Shown: one piece after another, positions 1 through 5,929 of the stretch
How positions within the stretch are numbered: position 1 is the first letter of the stretch
Layout: every line of letters begins with the position of its first letter
Assembly: GCA_003646355.1 (NCBI GenBank)
Contig: QNFO01000088.1
Span: forward strand, 1 to 5,929
DNA length: 5,929 nt
Origin: Gammaproteobacteria bacterium
GTDB taxonomy: Bacteria > Pseudomonadota > Gammaproteobacteria > Pseudomonadales > Porticoccaceae
Direction of reading: 5' to 3'
The notes under the pieces: model-generated
What the model was told of the DNA's origin: nothing
Databases searched by the model: none
Seen by the model: only the letters and a program-made list of their open reading frames with translations
Translations under genes and position numbers: made by a program

Positions 1-1
1 G

Positions 2-745
2 GTTGCAGAGTGTGCCGACAAGCAACGACAGGCTCTCGGCCAGGACATCCCGATTATCGCCATGGGCCACCTGTTTACGGCTGGCGGGCAAACCATTGAT
101 GGCGACGGCGTGCGTGAACTCTATGTGGGCTCGCTAGCCCATGTGAATGCGAGTATTTTCCCGCCCTGCTTCGACTATGTCGCTCTCGGCCACCTTCATG
201 TGCCGCAGAAGATTGGCGGATTGGAGCACATGCGTTACAGCGGCTCCCCCCTGGCCATGGGCTTTGGTGAAGCGACGCAGCAAAAAAGTGTTTGCCTCGT
301 TGATTTCAACTCTTTCACTAACGCGGACGCGGCGAAGCCAGCCGTAGAATTACTGGCTGTGCCGGTATTTCAGCAGCTGCGTAAAGTTAGCGGCAACTGG
401 GCAGATATATCATCCCAACTACTCACCCTTGTCGATTCGACTGAGCCGGTGTGGCTTGAAGTCATCTATAACGGCGATGACATCGTCAGCGATTTACGCG
501 AGCGTCTTGAGGCCCTAACCAAAGGTAGTGAGCTACTTATTTTACGCATTCAAAATACCCGCCTTATCGACCGCGTGCTAAACAGCAGCCACACCGATGA
601 AAGTCTTGAAGACCTCGATGTTGACGATGTTTTTGCTCGCTGTCTCGCCGCCCATGAAATACCCGACAGCCAACAGGCCGAATTACTGCACAGTTATCAG
701 CAAACCCTAAGCTCACTTCACAACGACGACTTACAGGCGGAGTAA
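2..745 (+). CDS. sbcD: SbcD, exonuclease subunit D of SbcCD (5'-truncated by window edge)
   Basis: This is the C-terminal 247 residues of the Mre11-like nuclease subunit of SbcCD, a cytoplasmic complex in which SbcD cuts DNA hairpins and blocked ends under control of the SbcC ATPase. The frame is open from base 2 (VAECADKQRQ...), so the ATG at 62 is an internal codon (PIIAMGH), not the start. The late metallophosphoesterase motifs are visible: GH at 65-70 (in GHLFTAGG) and GHLH at 188-199 (in YVALGHLHVP), whose histidines ligate the active-site metals in this family. GGLEHMRYSGSP follows, as in E. coli SbcD. The rest is the capping domain, ending in an acidic helix (EDLDVDDVFARCL) typical of the family. 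E. coli SbcD is about 400 residues, so roughly 150-170 N-terminal residues with the first metal motifs lie outside the window. The gene ends in TAA, 14 bases before sbcC. The promoter is not in the window. Confidence 0.96.
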   Translation, partial: VAECADKQRQALGQDIPIIAMGHLFTAGGQTIDGDGVRELYVGSLAHVNASIFPPCFDYVALGHLHVPQKIGGLEHMRYSGSPLAMGFGEATQQKSVCLVDFNSFTNADAAKPAVELLAVPVFQQLRKVSGNWADISSQLLTLVDSTEPVWLEVIYNGDDIVSDLRERLEALTKGSELLILRIQNTRLIDRVLNSSHTDESLEDLDVDDVFARCLAAHEIPDSQQAELLHSYQQTLSSLHNDDLQAE

Positions 746-759
746 GCCAGACAAGACTC

Positions 760-3700
760 ATGCGAATACTACAACTGCGTTTTAAAAATTTGAACTCACT
801 ATTGGGTGAGTGGCAGATAGATCTCACCGACCCCGCCTATGGCAACGACGGCATTTTCGCCATTACCGGCCCTACGGGTGCGGGGAAATCAACCATTCTC
901 GATGCCATTTGTCTGGCCCTTTACGGACGCACTCCACGGCTCAGTAAAATCACCAAAAGCAGTAATGAAATCATGTCGCGTCACAGTGGTGAGTGCTTTG
1001 CTGAGATCACCTTTGAAACACCGGCCGGCCAATTTCGCTGTCACTGGAGCCAACACCGCGCGCGCAAAAAAGCTGCCGGCGATTTGCAGTCACCCAAGCA
1101 TGAAATTTCCGATGCCCTGTCGGGGCAAATCATCGAGGCACAAATTCGCAAGGTGGCGCAGCGCATCGAAGCCATTACCGGCATGGATTTCGAACGCTTC
1201 ACTCTGTCGATGCTGCTCGCCCAGGGCAGCTTTGCCGCCTTCCTGCAAGCGGCGCCCGATCAGCGCGCGCCCATACTCGAGCAAATTACGGGCAGTGCCA
1301 TTTACAGCCAAATATCGACGCGCGTACATGAACTACGCACCATCGAAAATAACACGCTCAATACCCTGCAAGCACAATTGTCAGGCATGGCACTGCTAAG
1401 CACAGAGGATGAGGCACAGCTCAAAACTCGGCTCGAACAACAGCAAAAAAACGAAGCTGAACTGAACAGCCAGCGCGAGCAATACAGTCAGTCGATTAAC
1501 TGGCTATCCACTATCGACAGCCTACAAATAGAACTGCAAGACCTCGACCGACAAAACCAAAACTTACTCACCCGCCGCGATGCCTTTAAAGCAGATGAGA
1601 AAAAACTCGACGATGGCAAGCGTGCCCTGCAACTGGCCGCCGACTACGCCAGCCTTGGCGCATTGTGCCAGGCACAAAGTAGCGAACAAAAAACAGAGCA
1701 AGAGTGTCGCGCTGAACTACCCGCTAAAAAGGAAGCCCTAACGTTAGCGGAAAAAAAACTACAGCAAAGTAAACACTCGCTTTCAGAAAGCCGTAATGTA
1801 CAAGGCCTGACTCTACCCACTATTCGCAAGACCCAGGCTTTAGATCTGCAAGCTCAGGCACAACAGGCGCCGATAGATAAAGCAGCCTCTGCACTTAAAG
1901 AGCTGGAACAAGGTCTTGCCCACATGCAAGAACAGCAGAAAGAAAACAGTCAAAAACTCACAGAGAATAAAACTCACTTAAGTGAACTTGTAGTACAAAT
2001 AGCCGCCCGTCAGGCCGATGAAACACTGGTTGATCAACTCAGCGGGCTGCAAAGCCGCTTCTCCTCACTGCGCGTATTAACAAGCAAGAGCCGGGAAAAA
2101 ACAGAGGAACATGACAAGGCCAAAGCAGAGTGCGCTAACACACTTGCAACATGGCAAAAGCAATTCAGCGAGCTCGCTGAGAAGAAGCTGCAACTGCAAC
2201 AATTGATTGACCGCTTAGCTTTGCAGCAAAGCAAACGCTTACAGACATTAGACGGGCAGGATATTACGCACTGGCGAAAGTCACAGGCAAGCCTGGTGGA
2301 AAGAAAACAACTGTTAGAAAACCTTGGTTTGCAGTTAAACGCCCTTGCCCAATCACAAGGTTTACAGCCCGATCTCGATAAGCGATCTATTGCGCTCACC
2401 GACAGCATCGCCGACAGCAAGCAACAGCTTTCTCTTCAAACAGAAAAACAAGAAAGTCTTGAGCGCGAATTAGAACTACTCGAAACCCAAGTATTACTGC
2501 TTAATAAAATTCACAGTTTAGAGCAGGCTCGCGAACAACTTGAAGATGGCGAACCCTGCCCGCTTTGCGGTGCTAATGAACACCCCTACGCAGAAGGCAA
2601 TGTGCCGCAAGCCGATAGTGCTAGCCTTAAGCTGAACGCAGTAAAAGCCAAACTTAATGCCGCAAGCCAGCAGCTCGTCACCCATAAAATTCGCATTGCT
2701 GAAGATAACAAAGGGCTTGAGCAAGTCAGCCAACAACAGCGAGACACCTCGCTACAAATAACGCAACAACAGAAGCTGATTGAACAAACTACCCAGCAAC
2801 TGAGTGACAGTGGACTTGCGCCTGCCACTCAGACTCAACTCGCGGAATCTTTACCCCAGCTCGTTAAAGACAATCGAGACTCTCTGAACAACACAAACCA
2901 ACTGCTAACGACTATCGAGCAACAGGACCAGGCCCTGGTTACTTTGCGCGCTTCACTTGAAACGGCTAAAAAATCGACCAATGAATTAGAGCAGCAACAT
3001 CTGGCAGCGGGCCATCAAAAAGACACGGCCGAACAAACCCGCGTTCGCTTAGAAAAAGAACAAGGTGTACTTAACGAGCAATTAGAAGGTGAACAGCAAG
3101 AAGCTCTGGCAGCACTGTCTATTTACGGCATCACCACCCTGCCCGAGGATAGTTTTGCCGCTGTTGAAAACACCCTGATTAAACGCCGTGAAGAGTGGTT
3201 GGCTACACAGCTTGAAAAATCCAGCCTCGACCAGAGCAGCACCAATCTCACGTTACAAATTGAGCACCAAAACCAACAGCTCAGTGAGAGAAGTGAAGAA
3301 CTGGCAAAGCAGCGCAGGGATCACGCGACTTTATTAAAGACCCAAGAAGCACTAATAGATGATCGCAAAGAACTGTTTGACGACAAAGACCCCGTGCTTG
3401 AAGAGTCGCGCTTAGCCGACGCGGTCATCAAAGCCGAAAAACAAGTCGAGAAAGATAACCAGCAATTGCACGCAGCCTCGCAAGCAGCCACACAACTCAA
3501 CATCAAAATAAAGGCCATTGTAGAAAGCCTGCAGAATAGAACCCGCCAATTAAACCTTGCCGAAGAGGCATTCAAACAAGGTCTCAGAAAACATTCTTTT
3601 GTTAGCGAAGCGGATTTTCAAAGCGCCTGCCTGAGTGACGAAACGAGAGAAAAACTTTCTCGCGAAGCCAGACAACTGAGCGACGAACAAAGCGGCCTTG

Positions 3701-4446
3701 ATGCCAGACGCAAAGACAGAGCTGAGCGCTTAAAAAATGAACGCGAAAAAGCTATTACCGAGCGCGCGATTGAGCCCCTCAAACAAGACCTCAACAATAC
3801 GACCAATCAACTCAAGACCACCCAGCAGGAACTTGGCGCCTGCCAGCAAAAACTAAACGACAATCAAAATCTCAGGGCTAGCCAGCAGGAGCGAGCTACA
3901 GCCATTGATGCACAAAAGATCGAATGCCAGCGCTGGGATAATCTTCACCTCTTAATTGGTTCGGCCGACGGCAAAAAATATCGCAATTTTGCCCAGGGTT
4001 TAACCTTTGAATTATTAGTCGGTCATGCCAACCGTCAGCTACAGAAAATGAGTGATCGCTATTTATTAATCAGGGATAAGCGCGAGCCACTGGAGCTTAA
4101 TGTTGTCGATAATTATCAGGCCGGGGAAATACGCTCCACCAAGAATTTATCCGGCGGCGAAAGTTTTATTGTCAGCCTTGCCCTGGCCTTAGGTCTGTCG
4201 CAAATGGCCAGCAAAAATGTCCGCGTCGATTCCTTATTTTTAGATGAAGGATTCGGCACCCTTGATGAAGAGGCACTGGATACGGCCCTTGAAGCGCTTT
4301 CAAGCTTGCAGCAAAGTGGCAAACTGATCGGCGTTATCTCTCATGTATCAAGCCTTAAAGAACGTATCGGCACACAAATACAGGTCAGTCCACAGACCGG
4401 GGGCCGCAGCCTGATTAGTGGGCCTGGGTGTCAGCGCATTATCTAA
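760..4446 (+). CDS. sbcC: SbcC, SMC/Rad50-like ATPase subunit of SbcCD nuclease
   Basis: Complete 1228-residue ATPase that binds DNA and gates the SbcD nuclease. In order: an ABC N-lobe opening MRILQLRFKNLNSLLGEW, like E. coli SbcC; Walker A GPTGAGKS at residues 37-44; Q-loop Q155 in LLAQGSFAAFL; a long Gln/Glu/Lys-rich coiled coil from about 190; the zinc hook CPLCG with C600 and C603 (codons at 2557-2568) near the protein midpoint; the returning coiled coil to about 1055; then the C-lobe from W1059 with signature LSGGES at 1130-1135, Walker B LFLDE with D1162/E1163, D-loop near D1169 and switch H1195 (VISHV). No key residue is missing. E. coli SbcC is 1048 residues; the extra length here lies in the arms. 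The ATG at 760 is the only start that keeps the conserved N-terminus, with no in-frame alternative back to sbcD. The nearest purine-rich stretch (AGGCGGAG, 735-742) is about 17 bases upstream, too far for a good ribosome site, so coupling to sbcD translation is likely. Long minus-strand frames inside it are shadows. Confidence 0.98.
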   Translation: MRILQLRFKNLNSLLGEWQIDLTDPAYGNDGIFAITGPTGAGKSTILDAICLALYGRTPRLSKITKSSNEIMSRHSGECFAEITFETPAGQFRCHWSQHRARKKAAGDLQSPKHEISDALSGQIIEAQIRKVAQRIEAITGMDFERFTLSMLLAQGSFAAFLQAAPDQRAPILEQITGSAIYSQISTRVHELRTIENNTLNTLQAQLSGMALLSTEDEAQLKTRLEQQQKNEAELNSQREQYSQSINWLSTIDSLQIELQDLDRQNQNLLTRRDAFKADEKKLDDGKRALQLAADYASLGALCQAQSSEQKTEQECRAELPAKKEALTLAEKKLQQSKHSLSESRNVQGLTLPTIRKTQALDLQAQAQQAPIDKAASALKELEQGLAHMQEQQKENSQKLTENKTHLSELVVQIAARQADETLVDQLSGLQSRFSSLRVLTSKSREKTEEHDKAKAECANTLATWQKQFSELAEKKLQLQQLIDRLALQQSKRLQTLDGQDITHWRKSQASLVERKQLLENLGLQLNALAQSQGLQPDLDKRSIALTDSIADSKQQLSLQTEKQESLERELELLETQVLLLNKIHSLEQAREQLEDGEPCPLCGANEHPYAEGNVPQADSASLKLNAVKAKLNAASQQLVTHKIRIAEDNKGLEQVSQQQRDTSLQITQQQKLIEQTTQQLSDSGLAPATQTQLAESLPQLVKDNRDSLNNTNQLLTTIEQQDQALVTLRASLETAKKSTNELEQQHLAAGHQKDTAEQTRVRLEKEQGVLNEQLEGEQQEALAALSIYGITTLPEDSFAAVENTLIKRREEWLATQLEKSSLDQSSTNLTLQIEHQNQQLSERSEELAKQRRDHATLLKTQEALIDDRKELFDDKDPVLEESRLADAVIKAEKQVEKDNQQLHAASQAATQLNIKIKAIVESLQNRTRQLNLAEEAFKQGLRKHSFVSEADFQSACLSDETREKLSREARQLSDEQSGLDARRKDRAERLKNEREKAITERAIEPLKQDLNNTTNQLKTTQQELGACQQKLNDNQNLRASQQERATAIDAQKIECQRWDNLHLLIGSADGKKYRNFAQGLTFELLVGHANRQLQKMSDRYLLIRDKREPLELNVVDNYQAGEIRSTKNLSGGESFIVSLALALGLSQMASKNVRVDSLFLDEGFGTLDEEALDTALEALSSLQQSGKLIGVISHVSSLKERIGTQIQVSPQTGGRSLISGPGCQRII
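4439..4446. other. Tail-to-tail overlap of sbcC and the DUF4105 gene
   Basis: The bases TTATCTAA hold both stop codons: TAA of sbcC at 4444-4446 on the plus strand and, read on the minus strand, TAA at 4441-4439. There is no intergenic space. I found no convincing GC-rich hairpin with a T-run here; the A-run at 4445-4451 would give a U-run to minus-strand transcripts, but no clear stem precedes it. Convergent transcripts probably run into each other or end by another route. Confidence 0.85.
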
Positions 4447-5566
4447 AAAAATAATGGTAACTCAAAGAATATTCACTCGCTGAGTAGTTGTCATACCAAC
4501 GCCGAACACCTTTAAAGCGCAAGGAATGATTAAGAGACAAGATAATGTCTTGCTCAAGACTAAAATCAAGACGTTGTTCACTGCCCGTAAATTCAAGCCA
4601 TGAGGTTTTGATCGACCCGGCACCCAGTTTATTTTTATAGACCCAACCTAACTCGGGGCCAAGGGCTAATTCTATTGATTGATTAAACTCTTTATTATTC
4701 TCTATCCGCGCATCGAACAGGCCATAGACCGTACCGCCACCCATAGCATAGGCGTAGCCTCCACCACCACTAATATGAGCAACCAGCGGACGTTCGTCTT
4801 CAGTATTAACGCGCTCAAGACCTCCGTAGACCCGCCACGATAAACTATTAAAAACATCATTGTTTGGCGTTAATGAAAAAATATCCGCCACATCCAGCCG
4901 CTCAAGCTTTACGGTTTCATCTTCGTAGTGACGCACCGCGAGAGAAGCCATATTAATTTGCGCACCATCCAAAAAGCCATATTCATTATCGAGCAAGCTG
5001 TGGTAAGCCATACGGAAACCAAGATCGACATAATTGCTTTTTTTATCTCTGCCAACGCTTACCGTTAAACGCTTACTTTCATGACCTTTTTCAGGCGGCA
5101 CCGGCGTCGGTATTTCCAGCAAAGGCCGGGGAGGATAAGCACTCAGCGCAGTGAGTAATGCCAGGCTGTGTTTTGCCGATGCCTGATCTCTACCCGCTTT
5201 AGCCTGGCGGTAACGCACAATATTATAAGCCGCCTGTAATACACGATATTGCTCCTTCTCAGGCAAGGCCAACAAGACATCAGCCTCAACGTCGGCCCCA
5301 TGCTTAGCTAGCTCAACCGGCAAGGGCTTTAAATGTTCAGGTAATATCGATATTTGAGCATGCAGCTGACTGGCTATAGAAGGGCGATACTGGTACCCCG
5401 ATATAAAGCCAGCGCGCTCAATACTGCGCACCGTGTCAATTGGGATGGCCGCCAACACAAATTCATCCGTTAATTCCACCGTAGGGCGGGCTACTTCAAG
5501 TAACTCCAGCAGACGATAAGAACAATTCTCCGTAAATAAGTAATAGGTGAAATTTATATCCTTTAA

Positions 5567-5569
5567 TTA
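5567..5569 (-). other. Premature in-frame TAA in the DUF4105 gene
   Basis: The minus strand reads GGT ACT CGC CTG TGG TAA TTA AAG GAT (G T R L W stop L K D). Relatives, as I recall them, have LWEL here, so GAA to TAA (one G-to-T change) is the simplest origin; CAA or AAA to TAA would also be single changes. The next in-frame start-type codon is GTG at 5479, already past the catalytic Cys codon. Neither a truncated product nor a reinitiated product would therefore contain both His and Cys. No good ribosome site precedes that GTG. Confidence 0.9.
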
Positions 5570-5929
5570 CCACAGGCGAGTACCAAAACGACGCGCTTCA
5601 GCCGGCGTTAAATTGAGTGGGTATTCCCAAATATCTCTATTTTCAACTCGGTTGTATTCCTGAATTTTTTCAAAATAGGGTTCAACAATAAACTGACCCG
5701 GATAACCGCCACTCAAACCCTTGTAGGCATAGAGAAAAGAATTGTCACCCTGGGGGATATTCGCACCAAAATTAACACCATAGGCTAACCAGTCCGAGTG
5801 CTCCCGCCCCGCGGCAGGGTCGAGTCTCAACAAGGTATGACCAAACATCGAAGAAGGGCTATTGAGATGATGTGCCGGAAAAACCAGTACTACGCTTTCA
5901 ACATTAACCATTGCCTGCCACTGGCTATA

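Larger units (their letters stand above)
4439..5929 (-). pseudogene. DUF4105/Lnb-like envelope protein, interrupted by in-frame TAA; 5' end outside window
   Basis: One continuous minus-strand frame, entering at the right edge (YSQWQAMVNVESV) and ending with TAA at 4441-4439, interrupted once by TAA at 5569-5567. The part before the stop (120 residues) has the hallmarks of the DUF4105/Lnb N-terminal domain: LVFPAHHLNSPSSMFGHTLLRLD, YGVNFGANIPQGDNSFLYAYKGL, GGYPGQF, ENRDIWEYPLNLT. After the stop, in the same frame, come LKDINFTYYLFTENCSYRLLELLEVARP (29 codons to 5480) and 346 more residues with IPIDTVRSIERAG, KGHESKRL, RMAYHSLLDNEYGF and SLSWRVYGGLERV, ending in beta-strand-like, aromatic-rich sequence (SLSYHYFFR). 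The fold is a permuted papain/NlpC-P60-like one; the presumed catalytic pair is His (5837-5839) and Cys (5522-5524). A Bacteroides member (Lnb) is, from memory, a lipoprotein N-acyltransferase; the proteobacterial role is unclear. Full-length relatives run about 600-650 residues, so the signal peptide and some 100-150 residues lie outside. GTG 5479 and ATG 5911 are internal codons. Alternative explanation: a base error in a working gene. Confidence 0.88.

Noticed and set aside
62..745. A short independent ORF starting at ATG 62
   Set aside because: The frame is open to base 2 and the residues before the Met (GQDIPIIA) match SbcD.
2557..2571. CxxC motif as a thioredoxin-like or zinc-ribbon site
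   Set aside because: CPLCG at the middle of the coiled coil is the standard Rad50/SbcC zinc hook.
839..4322. Plus-strand and minus-strand ORFs of 60-190 codons inside sbcC
   Set aside because: They are shadows of the sbcC frame, with compositions rich in Ser, Cys, Arg and Leu and no recognisable domain or ribosome site.
4475..4485. Small hairpin ACTC-GCT-GAGT beyond the sbcC stop as a terminator
   Set aside because: The stem has only four base pairs, is not GC-rich, and has no T-run after it.
4439..5479. A separate 346-residue protein starting at 5479
   Set aside because: The codon at 5479 is GTG inside the family sequence ARPTVELTDEF, has no ribosome site, and lies in the same frame as the upstream DUF4105 part.
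5480..5569. A frameshift as the cause of the split DUF4105 gene
   Set aside because: Codon counting shows both halves are in the same frame; a single substitution to TAA explains the split.
5567..5569. Stop-codon reassignment or selenocysteine/pyrrolysine insertion
   Set aside because: The codon is TAA, not TGA or TAG, and sbcD, sbcC and the DUF4105 gene itself all end in TAA, so TAA works as a stop here.
5567..5911. A complete 114-residue protein starting at ATG 5911
   Set aside because: The frame is open to the window edge (YSQWQA before the Met), the domain begins earlier in relatives, and it ends in the middle of a conserved domain.
1..5929. A novel defence, mobile or RNA-based system
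   Set aside because: No repeats, integrase or transposase genes, tRNA-like folds or unknown gene clusters were seen; the content is sbcD, sbcC and one envelope gene.

Overview
This window comes from a gammaproteobacterial-type chromosome. The evidence is that both SbcCD proteins resemble the Escherichia coli and Pseudomonas type, that they lie in sbcD-sbcC order, and that the neighbour belongs to a DUF4105/Lnb-like family common in marine and environmental Gammaproteobacteria. The sequence does not fix the genus; a Cellvibrionales-like or Pseudomonas-related marine bacterium is a weak guess.

Layout: positions 2-745 (+) hold the 3' part of sbcD, the nuclease subunit, cut by the left edge. After a 14-base gap, positions 760-4446 (+) hold a complete sbcC, the SMC/Rad50-like ATPase with every expected motif. 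The two form an operon whose products work together as the SbcCD (Mre11-Rad50 type) complex, which processes DNA hairpins and blocked or broken DNA ends. From 4439 to the right edge, on the minus strand and converging on sbcC with an 8-base tail-to-tail overlap, lies one open frame for a DUF4105/Lnb-like envelope protein. It is cut by the right edge and interrupted by an in-frame TAA at 5567-5569.

The main point of interest is that nonsense codon. It falls between the presumed catalytic His (FGH, 5837-5839) and Cys (ENCSY, 5522-5524) of the papain-like domain. The frame is the same on both sides, and about 375 family-like codons follow the stop. Apparent separate starts at 5911 and 5479 are internal codons of one gene. 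The likely reading is a very recently inactivated gene or a base error in the assembly; programmed readthrough is possible but unsupported. Everything else looks like ordinary chromosomal housekeeping. I see no mobile element, CRISPR array, RNA gene or new defence-like system, and no gene-free stretch longer than 300 bases.
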